Below the pieces are notes generated by a model that was given only the letters and a program-made list of their open reading frames with translations, did not search any database and was not told the origin of the DNA. From positions 1 to 64,000 of the forward strand of contig JAMNXV010000124.1 in assembly GCA_023623185.1 (NCBI GenBank): a DNA stretch of 64,000 bases. Reading direction: 5' to 3'. The translations under genes were made by a program, and so were the position numbers. Below, one piece after another: positions 1 through 8,367 of this stretch (the stretch's first letter is position 1; each line of letters opens with the position of its first letter). The stretch is from Bacillota bacterium. Lineage in GTDB: Bacteria > Bacillota > Sulfobacillia > Symbiobacteriales > Symbiobacteriaceae.

Positions 1-155
1 TCGGCGGCCACCGCCTTCTGAGTGCCCCGCCCGATGGCGATGATGGCGATCACCGAACCGACGCCGATGATCAGGCCCAGCATCGTCAGAGCCGAGCGCA
101 GCTTGTTCGCCCAGAGCGCGGAGAGCGCAACGCTGAAGGTCTCCAGCAGGTTCAT
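1..155 (-). CDS. MacB-like ABC transporter permease, N-terminal fragment
   Basis: About 51 residues are visible before the gene runs off the left edge. The reading starts MNLLETFSVALSALWANKLR and continues through ALTMLGLIIGVGSVIAI, the typical first transmembrane helix of MacB/FtsX-type permeases. These export peptides, antibiotics or lipoproteins together with a membrane fusion protein. The ATG overlaps the stop of the upstream membrane-fusion gene (ATGA), so the two are translationally coupled. An ATPase gene should follow outside the window. Confidence 0.85.
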   Translation of the reverse strand, partial: MNLLETFSVALSALWANKLRSALTMLGLIIGVGSVIAIIAIGRGTQKAVAA

Positions 156-1837
156 CGCACCCCGCCCCCCGTCAGGAGGCCGAGCGGCACCACCCGAACC
201 CGCCCGGGCATCGGCCCACCCCCCGGCCTCATCCCCGGTCCCATGCCGGGATCCATCCAGGGACTCACCTCAATGCGCACCTGGTCGCCGTCCTGGAGCG
301 TCTCAATCAGCCCGAACGGGGAGGTGATGATCATCTCACCCTCCTCCAGCCCCGAGATCACTTCGACCTCGCGGTTGGTGACCAGTCCGGTCTGGATGGG
401 CCGCAGCTCCACGGTGTAGTCGTTCACCACCAGGACGAAGGCCTGGCCGGCTTCCTCCTTCACGGCCAGCAGCGGCACCACGATCACGTCCTCGCGCTGG
501 GCGGTCTGAATGCGCATCTCCACCTGCATGCCGCTCTTCAGGCGGCCATCGGCGTTCTGCACCTCACCCCGGACCTCGAAGGTCACGGAGTCGCCCATGT
601 AGTACGGGCCGCCGTAGTAGTCGTTGCTCTGCGCCGTCTGCTGGCTGATGCTCGTGACCACGCCCTCAAAGTGAGCCAGCGGCAGAAGCGCCGAGGTGAC
701 CATGATGGTCTGCCCGGGCTCCAGGCTGTCCAGATCCACGGCCTCCACCTGGCCGACCAGCTCCATGCGCTCCATGTCGCCCACCCGCAGGAGCGGGGCG
801 CCCTGCTGCACCGGGTCGCCGTCCTTCACGCTGACGCTCAGCACCGTTGCCGGGGCCGTGGCGACGATGCGGGTCGACTCCAGATTGGCGCGCAGCTTGT
901 CCAGCGTGGCCTGCGCGGCCTCCACACGGGCCTCGGCCAGCTCGACCTGGCCCATGTCCGGGCCGCGGCGCAGGGCCTCCTCGGCCTCCCGCACGGCCAC
1001 CTCCGCCAGGCTCACCTGAATCTCCGCCAGCCTGATCCGGGTGTCCTGATCCGCCTCGCCCTCACCGGCCGCCAGCAGGGCATCCAGCTCCGCCTCAGCC
1101 TCGGCCAGCTTCTCGGCGGTCTCTTGCGCGGTCTGCTGGCTCTTCCTCACGGCCTCCCGGTACGCCTCGTCCGCGGCGCGGTACCGCTGGGCCGCCTCGA
1201 CGTCGCCGGGGTTGGCCATGTAGGCCGCCTCGGCGGCCATCAGGCTCTGGCGGGCCTCCTCCACCGGCTGCTGCGCGGCCGCCGCCTGGTTCCGGAGCTG
1301 GGCGATCTGGTCGCGCAGCTGCTTCACCGCGGTGCTCTCGCCGCCGCCTCCCCCGGCCTTCACCCGCGCCAGGTTGGTCTGCGCCTCAATCAGCTGACGG
1401 CGGGCTTCCTGCAGGTTGCGCTCCAGCTGAAGCGGCGCGCTCTCCATCTGGCGCAGCAGCTCCTCGAGGTCCCGCTGCGCCTGCAGGAGATCGCGCTCCT
1501 TCGCCTTGACCTCCTCCTGCAGCTCCGTCGCGTCCAGTTCGGCCAGCACCTGGCCCTCCTCCACCTGGTCGCCGGCCTCCACCAGGACCGTCACCCGCGG
1601 GCTGGCCAGCGGGGCCTTGTACTCCTGCAGGTTGCCGGCCAGCACCTGGCCGGGGGAGAAGACCTCCTGCACCAGCATGCGCCGGCTCACGGGCTCCACC
1701 TGCACGACGGGTGCGCCCTCCGGCCCTTCGGCCATCACCGTAACGGAGGAATGCCGGCCGAAAAAGCGCTGGTAGCCGAACCAGCCGCCACCCAGCACCG
1801 CAAGCACGATCATGATCGCAATTACCTTCCGCCTCAA
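152..1837 (-). CDS. HlyD/MacA-type membrane fusion protein
   Basis: A 561-residue periplasmic-adaptor-type protein. It has one N-terminal transmembrane anchor (about residues 6-23), a biotinyl-lipoyl-like half motif, a very long coiled-coil hairpin rich in Ala/Glu/Gln/Arg (about residues 100-325), the second lipoyl half, a beta-barrel domain, and a Gly/Met/Pro-rich tail. Start is TTG, with GAGGTGA six bases upstream. The hairpin is longer than in proteobacterial MacA. It is coupled to the permease at the left edge, so this is probably a tripartite-like exporter adapted to a Gram-positive-type envelope. The substrate is unknown. Confidence 0.85.
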   Translation of the reverse strand: MRRKVIAIMIVLAVLGGGWFGYQRFFGRHSSVTVMAEGPEGAPVVQVEPVSRRMLVQEVFSPGQVLAGNLQEYKAPLASPRVTVLVEAGDQVEEGQVLAELDATELQEEVKAKERDLLQAQRDLEELLRQMESAPLQLERNLQEARRQLIEAQTNLARVKAGGGGGESTAVKQLRDQIAQLRNQAAAAQQPVEEARQSLMAAEAAYMANPGDVEAAQRYRAADEAYREAVRKSQQTAQETAEKLAEAEAELDALLAAGEGEADQDTRIRLAEIQVSLAEVAVREAEEALRRGPDMGQVELAEARVEAAQATLDKLRANLESTRIVATAPATVLSVSVKDGDPVQQGAPLLRVGDMERMELVGQVEAVDLDSLEPGQTIMVTSALLPLAHFEGVVTSISQQTAQSNDYYGGPYYMGDSVTFEVRGEVQNADGRLKSGMQVEMRIQTAQREDVIVVPLLAVKEEAGQAFVLVVNDYTVELRPIQTGLVTNREVEVISGLEEGEMIITSPFGLIETLQDGDQVRIEVSPWMDPGMGPGMRPGGGPMPGRVRVVPLGLLTGGGVR

Positions 1838-1942
1838 TCTGGTTCACCTCATTATGCGGGCCTATCATTCCTTAGACAGGTGATGCTCGCCGTTTGGTTC
1901 CACCTTCCTGGAAAAAACGCGGGGGCAAACTGGAAGGAGCGT

Positions 1943-3274
1943 CTACTCCGCCCGGCGGGGCTGCAGGCGCGGCGGCAGCACGTCACAGCCCGCCATGTCG
2001 GCGAACGTCTCCCGGCGCACCACCAGATCCGCCCGGCCGTCGCGCACAAAGACCACCGGCGGCGTGGGGAAACGGTTGTAACGGGACGCCATGCTGTAGT
2101 TGTAGGCCCCGGTGGCGAAGACGGCCAGCAGGTCACCCGGGGCCACGTCCGACGCCACGGCGACGTCGGTGAGCAGCACGTCGCCGGACTCGCAGTACCG
2201 GCCGACAACGGTGACGATCCGCCCCCGCTCGCTGTCCAGCTTATTGGCGACGGCGCACTCGTAGCGGGCCTGGTAGAGCGCCGGCCGGATGTTGTCGCCC
2301 ATGCCGCCGTCCACAGAAAGGTAGGTGCGCACGCCGGGAATCTCCTTGATCGTGCCCACGGTGTAGAGCGTGGTCCCCGCCTCGGCGACGATGGAGCGGC
2401 CGGGCTCCACGATCAGCCTCGGCAGCGGCAGGCCGTGCGCGGCGGCCCCGCTGCGCACGGCGTCGGCCAGGCAGGCGATCAGCTCCGCCGGCCGCGCCGG
2501 CGCGTCGCCCTCCACGTACCGGACCCCGAGCCCGCCGCCCAGGCTCAGCTCAGAAGCCGTGAAGCCCGTCTCCTCCCGGACCTCCGCGGCGAAGGCCAGC
2601 ATCCGCTCCGCCGCGAGGCGGTAGCCGGTCAGGTCGAAGATCTGGGAGCCGATGTGGCAGTGGAAGCCGGTCAGTTCAACGTTGGGCATCCCGAGGGCAG
2701 CCTGTGCGGCCGCCAGGGCCAGGCCCCCCGTGATGGGAATGCCAAACTTGGAGTCCAGCTGGCCGGTGCTGATGTACTCGTGCGTGTGGGCCTCGACGCC
2801 GGGCGTGACCCTCAGCAGGGCCCGCGCGGCCTCCCCCCGCTCGCCGGCGAGCCGGTTCAGGAGCTGCAGCTCCTGGGTCGAGTCGACCACGAACCGGCCG
2901 ACCCCGGCCTCCAGCGCCAGCCGGATCTCGTCGGCGGTCTTGTTGTTGCCGTGGAAGTACACACGCTCCATGGGGAACCCGGCCTGCAGCGCGGTGGCGA
3001 TCTCGCCGCCGGAGACGACGTCCAGCGACAGCCCCTCCTGCGCCACGAGTCCGGCCATGGCCGTGCAGAGAAAAGCCTTCGAGGCGTACGCCACGTCGAA
3101 GTCGGGGTAGTGCTGCCGGAAGCTCTCCATGTAGGCGCGGCAGTTCCGGCGGATCAGTTCCTCGTCCATGATGTACAGCGGCGTGCCGAATTCCCTCGCC
3201 AGGTCCGCCACGTCAACGCCGCCGATGGTCAGGCGCCCCTGCGCGTTGCGGGACGCAGTGCCGTACAGGTGCAT
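1943..3274 (-). CDS. lysA: Diaminopimelate decarboxylase
   Basis: 443 residues. It removes CO2 from meso-diaminopimelate to give lysine, with PLP as cofactor. Visible features are the PLP-lysine motif in VAYASKAFLC, HCHIGSQ, the glycine-rich phosphate-binding segment LSLGGGLGV, EPGRSIVAEAG, and CESGDVL near the C-terminus. Length fits the family. The ATG at 3274 is preceded by GGAGGGAG; a longer in-frame reading to 3358 has no ribosome site. lysA lies next to the spoIIA/spoVA region in bacilli too, which supports the assignment. Confidence 0.97.
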   Translation of the reverse strand: MHLYGTASRNAQGRLTIGGVDVADLAREFGTPLYIMDEELIRRNCRAYMESFRQHYPDFDVAYASKAFLCTAMAGLVAQEGLSLDVVSGGEIATALQAGFPMERVYFHGNNKTADEIRLALEAGVGRFVVDSTQELQLLNRLAGERGEAARALLRVTPGVEAHTHEYISTGQLDSKFGIPITGGLALAAAQAALGMPNVELTGFHCHIGSQIFDLTGYRLAAERMLAFAAEVREETGFTASELSLGGGLGVRYVEGDAPARPAELIACLADAVRSGAAAHGLPLPRLIVEPGRSIVAEAGTTLYTVGTIKEIPGVRTYLSVDGGMGDNIRPALYQARYECAVANKLDSERGRIVTVVGRYCESGDVLLTDVAVASDVAPGDLLAVFATGAYNYSMASRYNRFPTPPVVFVRDGRADLVVRRETFADMAGCDVLPPRLQPRRAE

Positions 3275-3409
3275 CGTGCATAACTCCCTCCGGGGATGTC
3301 GGCCGGTCAAGAGCACCGCCTCATAAATATTACCCACAATAGCATCCCGCTTCGTCAACTGTCAACGCCGCCGGGGTGCGCAGACCGGCACCTGCGGCGC
3401 GGGGCACCG

Positions 3410-3441
3410 AAAAGCCCGGGCGCTGTCGGCGCGTCCGGGCT
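3410..3441 (-). terminator. Rho-independent terminator after spoVAE-like gene
   Basis: Inverted repeat AGCCCGGGCGC (3413-3423) and GCGTCCGGGCT (3431-3441). It is followed on the minus strand by TTTT, and the stem overlaps the stop codon of the SpoVAE-family gene. It separates that transcript from lysA. Confidence 0.75.
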
Positions 3442-3995
3442 CAGGAACGCTCCAGTATTTCCATGATCGCCCTGGTGGTGATCTCGCATCCCGCCTCCAG
3501 GTCGTCCGCCCCCTCCATCTTGCCGGGGTCGCCCACCCCCACGATGAGCGGCACCGACAGCCGGTTCAGCACGTCTACCGTGTCGCCCCGCAGGCGCCCC
3601 CGCTTGCGCGGCTGCCCGTCCTTGTCCACCGGGCCCTCGCGCACGCGCCCGCCGCGGTCGACGGAGAGGGCCACCTCGACGCCTTGCGCCCGCCGGCTGT
3701 TGGAAGCCACCGCCACGGCCCCGAGCACCCGGATGTCCGGATGCCGGCAGATGTAGGCGAGGGCCTCCTCACCGGGACCCGTGCCGGGGTTGCCCTTGTC
3801 GTCGACCATCACCAGGACCGGGTCATGCACCGCCTGTTTGATCAGTTCCACCAGTTCCGGACCGCTCAGCGGCGTGGGGTTCCCGGCGGATGCCGAGATG
3901 CAGCGGAGCCCCAGCCGCCGCGCCGCCTCCTCGGCCACGCGCCGCGCCGCGTGGTCGCCGTCGGTCAGGAGAATGACGCGAATGGGCGGTTTCAG
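3441..3995 (-). CDS. spoVAE: Stage V sporulation protein AE (SpoVAEA-like)
   Basis: About 184 residues. The fold starts with IRVILLTDGDHAARRVAEEAARRLG and contains VMVDDKGNPGTGPGEEALAY, matching the soluble SpoVAEA family (SpoVAE), part of the spoVA locus involved in dipicolinic acid movement in spores. No ATG, GTG or TTG lies in frame upstream of the conserved start. The reading is open back to a run of seven G followed by ATT-TGT-CTG, so a CTG (3995) or ATT (4001 or 3983) start is likely; the coordinate is a best guess. Position downstream of sigF matches bacilli, but spoVAC, spoVAD and spoVAEB are not here. Confidence 0.8.
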   Translation of the reverse strand: MKPPIRVILLTDGDHAARRVAEEAARRLGLRCISASAGNPTPLSGPELVELIKQAVHDPVLVMVDDKGNPGTGPGEEALAYICRHPDIRVLGAVAVASNSRRAQGVEVALSVDRGGRVREGPVDKDGQPRKRGRLRGDTVDVLNRLSVPLIVGVGDPGKMEGADDLEAGCEITTRAIMEILERS

Positions 3996-4129
3996 ACAAA
4001 TCCCCCCCGGGCGCCCGCGTCCGCAAGATGCGCCGGGGGCCTCGGGCGGCTGACCCGCCAGCCGAGCCGTGGGCGGAGCCGCTGCCTTTCGGCCCCCGGA
4101 CCCCTAGCATCCCACGCTGCACAGCCGTG

Positions 4130-4303
4130 CTATGCGAAGCTCCCCCCGGGCCGTGCGGCGCCGTCGACCAGTGTGGCCCCGGCCGGAGGGGGCTTCGGGT
4201 GCGACGCGTACCAGTACCAGGTGCTGGCGGCCGCCGCGGCGAGCAGCAACGCCCCCAGCGCGATTCCCCACCACAGCCGCTTCTCGCGGTAGGCCAAGCG
4301 CAT
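4130..4303 (-). CDS. Small single-pass membrane protein
   Basis: 57 residues: a basic start (MRLAYREKR), one hydrophobic helix (about residues 11-29, GIALGALLLAAAAAS), an aromatic patch WYWYASHPKPPP and a short tail ending GGSFA. ATG is preceded by GAGGTGG. It lies 52 bases after sigF and before the SpoVAE-family gene, so it is probably read with the spoIIA transcript. I do not recognise a family. It could be a sporulation-specific small membrane protein, but this rests on position only. Confidence 0.55.
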   Translation of the reverse strand: MRLAYREKRLWWGIALGALLLAAAAASTWYWYASHPKPPPAGATLVDGAARPGGSFA

Positions 4304-4355
4304 GTTCCTGCCACCTCGGCTACTACGATTCCCCGCCGGCCCCCGGCTCTACACA

Positions 4356-5123
4356 TCAGTTGGCGGCCGTCACGTGCTTCCGGATCCGCTCCAGGGCGCG
4401 ACGCTCAAGGCGCGACACCTGAACCTGGCTGCAACCCAGGATCGAGGCCACCTCCGTCTGCGTCTTGTCGCGGAAGAACCGGAGCAGGATCACCGTGCGC
4501 TCCCGGTCGTCCAGCTGGTTCAGCCCCTCCCGCAGGGCCACGCGGTCCAGCCACAGCCCCTCCCGCTGGCCGTCCTCCGCGGCCAGCTGGTCCAGAAGGT
4601 AGATCGGGTCGCCGTCGCCCTCGTGCACCGTCTGGTGGATGGAGGCCGGCGGCCTCACGCCGTCCAGCGCCTCAACCACCTCCTCGGGCGAGACGCCCAG
4701 TTCCTCCGCCACCTCGGCCACCGTGGGATCGCGCTCCATCTCTGCGGCCAGCCGCTCGCGGACTCGCCGGGCCTGCTGGGCCAGCTGCTTCAGGCTGCGG
4801 CTCACGCGCATCGGACCGTCATCGCGCAGGTGGCGCCGTATCTCGCCCATGATGAGCGGCACGGCGTAAGTGCTGAAACGCACGTCGTAACTCAGGTCGA
4901 ACCGGTCGATGGCCTTCAGGAGGCCGATGCAGCCAATCTGGAACAGGTCCTCGGGATCGGCGCCGGAGGCGCTGAAGCGGGCGACCAGCGACCGCACCAG
5001 CCGGAGGTTTCCTTCCACCAGCCGGTCCCGCGCTGCCTTGTCGCCTGCCCGGGCCAGGGCGACCAGCCGCCTGACCTCGTCGTCAGGCCAGCCGCGCTCC
5101 TCCAGGGTGCTCTCACGCGCCAT
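4356..5123 (-). CDS. sigF: RNA polymerase sigma-F factor
   Basis: 255 residues. The first compartment-specific sigma factor of the forespore. Region 2 is clear (EGNLRLVRSLVARF, DLFQIGCIGLLKAIDRFD, VRFSTYAVPLIMGEIRRHLRD). Region 3 follows (ERDPTVAEVAEELGVSPEEV), then region 4 with the helix-turn-helix TQTEVASILGCSQVQVSRLE. It is seven bases downstream of spoIIAB and forms the third gene of the spoIIA operon. The ribosome site is weak (GTTGAGCGGG), which suggests coupling to spoIIAB translation. Confidence 0.97.
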   Translation of the reverse strand: MARESTLEERGWPDDEVRRLVALARAGDKAARDRLVEGNLRLVRSLVARFSASGADPEDLFQIGCIGLLKAIDRFDLSYDVRFSTYAVPLIMGEIRRHLRDDGPMRVSRSLKQLAQQARRVRERLAAEMERDPTVAEVAEELGVSPEEVVEALDGVRPPASIHQTVHEGDGDPIYLLDQLAAEDGQREGLWLDRVALREGLNQLDDRERTVILLRFFRDKTQTEVASILGCSQVQVSRLERRALERIRKHVTAAN

Positions 5124-5130
5124 GGCCCGC

Positions 5131-5580
5131 TCAACTGCCCTTCAGCGAGGCGACGTCCTTTGCCGCTGGCCGCTTCCGCATGCTCACCCGGGTCCCCTGC
5201 CCGACCTGCGACGTCACCTCCACTTGGTCCATGTGGGCCTCCATGAAGGAGAAGCCCAGCCCCATCCGCTCCGGATCGGTGGTCACCGCGGCCTGCATGG
5301 CCAGGGCGACGTCCTCGATGCCCCTGCCGTGATCGATCACCACGATCGTCAGCTCGCCGTCCTCCAGCGCCGCCTCCATGCGGACCATCTGCCGGCTGTC
5401 GCCCCGGTACCCGTGAACGATGGCGTTGGTCACGGCTTCGGACACCGCCAGCTTCACCTCGTCGACCTCCGCGACGGTGAACTCGGCCTGGGCGGCCACC
5501 ATTGCGGCCATGAGCCGGGCGACGCCGACGTTCTCGGGGATGGCGGCCAGCTCAACGATGACCCGGTTCTCTGCGACCAT
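5131..5580 (-). CDS. spoIIAB: Anti-sigma F factor and SpoIIAA kinase
   Basis: 149 residues. GHKL-type ATPase that binds sigma-F and phosphorylates SpoIIAA. The N box is visible (SEAVTNAIVHGY), as is the G1 box (IDHGRGIEDV) and the G2 region (RMGLGFSFMEAHMD) before the C-terminal QGTRVSMRK. Start taken as ATG at 5580 behind GGAGAGGGGG; a GTG one codon earlier is possible. It sits between spoIIAA and sigF, as in all sporulating Firmicutes. Confidence 0.95.
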   Translation of the reverse strand: MVAENRVIVELAAIPENVGVARLMAAMVAAQAEFTVAEVDEVKLAVSEAVTNAIVHGYRGDSRQMVRMEAALEDGELTIVVIDHGRGIEDVALAMQAAVTTDPERMGLGFSFMEAHMDQVEVTSQVGQGTRVSMRKRPAAKDVASLKGS

Positions 5581-5612
5581 CACGCTGCCCCCTCTCCTGC
5601 ACGGCGCTCCGC

Positions 5613-5951
5613 CTAGCCCGCGGAGAGCGCCTCCTGTTCGGAACGGAACTCCTCCATGGTGTGGAAGACGCCGGAGAGCTCCAGCGCCGAACGCACCTGC
5701 GGCGGCACACCGATCACGCCCACCCGGCCGCCTTCCCGGCTAATCCGCCGGTACCGCCCGAACAGCGAGCCGAGGAAGGCGCTGTCCACAAAGGTGACGC
5801 GCGCTAGGTTGACGTACAGGTGGCGGACGGGGCGCCGGTCCATCAGCTCCTCCACCGCTTCCTTGAACCGGGCGGCCGCCACGAGGTCCAGTTCGCCGGA
5901 GAGCCGCACGATCAGGCTCTGCCCTACCAGCTCGTACTCCATCGATGACAT
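5613..5951 (-). CDS. spoIIAA: Anti-sigma F factor antagonist
   Basis: 112 residues, STAS domain. Unphosphorylated SpoIIAA frees sigma-F from SpoIIAB. The fold is intact (LIVRLSGELDLVAAARFKEAV through VRSALELSGVFHTMEEF). In the phosphorylation loop the sequence reads VDSAFLGSLFGRY, where Bacillus subtilis has MDSSGLGVILGRY. The residue aligned with phosphorylated Ser58 is therefore Ala and the next Gly is Phe, leaving only the preceding Ser. ATG is preceded by GGAAGGAG; a second ATG three codons later is also possible. First gene of the operon. Confidence 0.93.
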   Translation of the reverse strand: MSSMEYELVGQSLIVRLSGELDLVAAARFKEAVEELMDRRPVRHLYVNLARVTFVDSAFLGSLFGRYRRISREGGRVGVIGVPPQVRSALELSGVFHTMEEFRSEQEALSAG

Positions 5952-6009
5952 GGCCGGCCACGCTCCTTCCTGCTCTGCGCGGCCCGCCGCGGCCGCGCGT
6001 GATTCAGGC

Positions 6010-6039
6010 AATTTCTTCCCTTGGTCTGCCATTTCCTGC
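6010..6039 (-). promoter_or_regulatory. Sigma-H-type promoter of the spoIIA operon
   Basis: On the minus strand GCAGGAAAT, then 12 bases, then GAAGAAATT. This fits the sigma-H pattern RnAGGAwWW-N11-12-RnnGAATww with one mismatch, in the -10 box. It lies about 60 bases upstream of spoIIAA, whose Bacillus counterpart is sigma-H dependent. Confidence 0.6.
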
Positions 6040-6084
6040 CGGGCATGGCATCTTTCGGTCGACAACATTCGACCAAATGTGCGC

Positions 6085-6118
6085 GAGAAGCCCGCCGGCT
6101 GCCGGCGCCGGCGGGCCT
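6085..6118 (-). terminator. Hairpin after dacF
   Basis: GCCCGCCGGC (6090-6099) pairs with GCCGGCGGGC (6107-6116), just beyond the dacF stop. Only a weak T-rich stretch (TTCTCGC) follows on the minus strand, so termination may be partial. Confidence 0.5.
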
Positions 6119-6130
6119 GCCGCAAGATGT

Positions 6131-7423
6131 TCAGTCGAAGCTGAAGATGCCGCGCACCGTATGCACGACGGACTGCCACAGGTTCGCCTTCCCCACCGCC
6201 TCGGGCGCGACCAGCTCGATGCGGCCGACCTCCTGCCCCTCCAGCGTGGCCACGATCTCGCCCACGACCTGGCCCTTCTCCAGGGGCGCCGCGACCTGCC
6301 TGGGCAGCCGCACCTCCCATTTCACCTTGTCCTGAGATCCCTTGGGCACGCTCACCCCGAAGGCAGCGCGCGGGACCGGCTCGATCGCCGGCACGGCCCC
6401 CCGGGCCACGCGCACCGGGCCGAACTTCTTGCCGGCCGGGGCGATCTCCACGGCCGTGTAGTTGGCAAAGCCGTAGTCCAGGAGCCGGGCGACCTCGATG
6501 TTGCGGGTCTTGGCGCTCTCCGCCCCCATGACCACGGCGATCATCCGGGTATTGTTCTGCACCGCCGTGGCCGCGAGGCAGTAGCCGGCTGCCTGCGTCC
6601 AGCCGGTCTTCAGCCCGTCTGCACCCTTGTACCAGGTGAGCAGCTTGTTGTTGTTCCACAGCTGGAACTTGGGCCCGTTCTTGCGCCACGGCACGTTCAG
6701 CTCGGCGCCGTAGATGGCGGTGAGCTTGACCAGCTCCGGGTAGTTGAGCACGGCGTGGCGGCTCATCAGGGCGATGTCGTAGGCGGTGCTGAGGTGCCCC
6801 TCCGCCGAGAGCCCGGTGGGGTTCACGAAGTGGGTGTCGTTCATGCCCAGTTCCCTGGCCTTGGCGTTCATCAGGGCCACAAAGGCCTCCACCGAGCCGG
6901 CCACGTGCTCCGCCACTGCAACCGCCGCGTCGTTGGCCGAGCCCACCGCCACCGAGAGCAGCAGCTCCTCCAGGCTGAAGGTCTCGCCCACGTCGGCGAA
7001 GATGGTGGTGCCCGGCTGCCGCTTGGCCTCCTCCGAGATGGTCACCGGGTCCTTCAGGTTCACCTTGCCCTCGCGCAGGGCGTCGTAGGCGATGATCAGG
7101 GTCATGATCTTGGTGACGCTGGCCGGGTTGCGCCGCTCGTGGGCGTTCTTCTGATAGATCACGCGGCCGCTCAGCGGCTCCATCAGCACCGCGGAGGGCG
7201 ACGTAATCTTCACAGGGTCCTCGCGGCCGGCCTCCTGGTCTGCGGCGGCCTCCACCGCCTCATCCAGGTCGCCCGCGGGCCGGCCCCCCAGCACACTGTC
7301 GCCGTCCTCGACGTCGGGCGCCGGCGGCCACCGCTCCGTGCCCAGCGCGATGGGCGAAAGCGCCGAAAGTGCGATGACGACGCACAGCAGGGCCGCCCAG
7401 CGGCGCATGCGCGTTCTCCACAT
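6131..7423 (-). CDS. dacF: D-alanyl-D-alanine carboxypeptidase (DacF type)
   Basis: 430 residues with an N-terminal signal peptide (WAALLCVVIALSALSPIALG). Penicillin-binding protein family S11; trims pentapeptides of peptidoglycan outside the membrane. Motifs in order: SVTK (SxxK), SAND (SxN), LKTG (KTG), followed by the C-terminal beta-rich domain of PBP5-type enzymes. ATG with GAGGAGG eight bases upstream. Its place just before spoIIA is the classic dacF position, so a forespore role in cortex formation is likely. Confidence 0.95.
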   Translation of the reverse strand: MWRTRMRRWAALLCVVIALSALSPIALGTERWPPAPDVEDGDSVLGGRPAGDLDEAVEAAADQEAGREDPVKITSPSAVLMEPLSGRVIYQKNAHERRNPASVTKIMTLIIAYDALREGKVNLKDPVTISEEAKRQPGTTIFADVGETFSLEELLLSVAVGSANDAAVAVAEHVAGSVEAFVALMNAKARELGMNDTHFVNPTGLSAEGHLSTAYDIALMSRHAVLNYPELVKLTAIYGAELNVPWRKNGPKFQLWNNNKLLTWYKGADGLKTGWTQAAGYCLAATAVQNNTRMIAVVMGAESAKTRNIEVARLLDYGFANYTAVEIAPAGKKFGPVRVARGAVPAIEPVPRAAFGVSVPKGSQDKVKWEVRLPRQVAAPLEKGQVVGEIVATLEGQEVGRIELVAPEAVGKANLWQSVVHTVRGIFSFD

Positions 7424-7593
7424 GGGTCATGCCTCCTCGCAGAGTCTCTGGTGCTAGTCTGCCCGCGGGACATGCACACTTGCGCGCACGGCCGCAAACC
7501 CGGCGGCGGAGCCGAACCCAGCGCAGGGCGGCTGACGTCGGAACTATAGTAGCAACGAAAGTCACCAAACTTGGAATCGGAGTGAGGACGACG

Positions 7594-8367
7594 GTGGCAG
7601 CGCAGCCCGCGATCAAGCTGGAAAACCTGACGAAGGCCTACGAAAACCACCTCGCCGTGCAGGACCTGAACATCTGCGTCCAGCCCGGCGAGATCTTCGG
7701 ATTTCTCGGCGCCAACGGCGCCGGCAAGACGACCACCATGAAGATGATGGTGGGCCTTCTGCCGCCCACGTCCGGGCGGGTCATCATTCAGGGGCACGAC
7801 GTGTGGCAGAACCCGGAACCCGCCAAGCGGACCATCGGGTACGTGCCCGACACGCCGATCCTCCACGAACTCCTGACCGCCCGGGAGTTCCTCTGGTTCA
7901 TGGCCGACCTCTACGGGCTGAGCCGCAGCGAGGGCAGGGCCCGCGCGGAGGAGCTGCTGGAGCTGATGGACCTCACGCCCCACGGGGACCGGCTGATCCG
8001 CGACTTCTCGCTGGGGATGAAGCGCAAGATGGCCATCGCCACGGCCCTCCTGCACCGCCCCCAGGTGCTGCTGCTGGACGAGGTGACCAACGGCCTCGAC
8101 GCGCGCGCCGCCCGCGAGGTGAAGGACCTCATCAAGGCCTGGGCCCGGGAGGGCGTGGCCGTGGTGCTCACCACCCACATCCTCTCGATCGCCGAGGAGC
8201 TGTCCGACCGCATCGGGCTGATTCACCGCGGCCGGCTGATCGCAGAGGGCACCGCGGCCGAGCTGGCCGAGCAGGCCGGGATTCCCGGCGCCAACCTGGA
8301 GGAGAGCTTCCTGGCGCTCACCGGGGACCCGCTGCCCGCAGAAGTGACGGAGGGTGAGCTGCAGTGA
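7594..8367 (+). CDS. ABC transporter ATP-binding protein
   Basis: 257 residues. Walker A GANGAGKTT, Q-loop near IGYVPDTP, signature degenerate (FSLGMKRKMAIA), Walker B VLLLDEV, H-loop TTHIL. This is the BcrA/CcmA-like group of ABC-2 exporters. Start chosen at GTG 7594, which has GAGTGAGG six bases before it; longer in-frame readings lack a ribosome site. The stop overlaps the permease start (GTGA), so the pair is coupled. It is on the strand opposite to the surrounding core genes, so probably an insertion. Confidence 0.93.
   Translation: MAAQPAIKLENLTKAYENHLAVQDLNICVQPGEIFGFLGANGAGKTTTMKMMVGLLPPTSGRVIIQGHDVWQNPEPAKRTIGYVPDTPILHELLTAREFLWFMADLYGLSRSEGRARAEELLELMDLTPHGDRLIRDFSLGMKRKMAIATALLHRPQVLLLDEVTNGLDARAAREVKDLIKAWAREGVAVVLTTHILSIAEELSDRIGLIHRGRLIAEGTAAELAEQAGIPGANLEESFLALTGDPLPAEVTEGELQ

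Noticed and set aside
671-3283. 870-codon open frame on the plus strand
   Set aside because: Antisense to the membrane fusion gene and lysA; no ribosome site and biased shadow composition.
7424-7480. Sigma-F promoter for dacF
   Set aside because: GGGCAGACTA fits the -10 pattern, but no -35 box lies at the right distance, so it was not listed.
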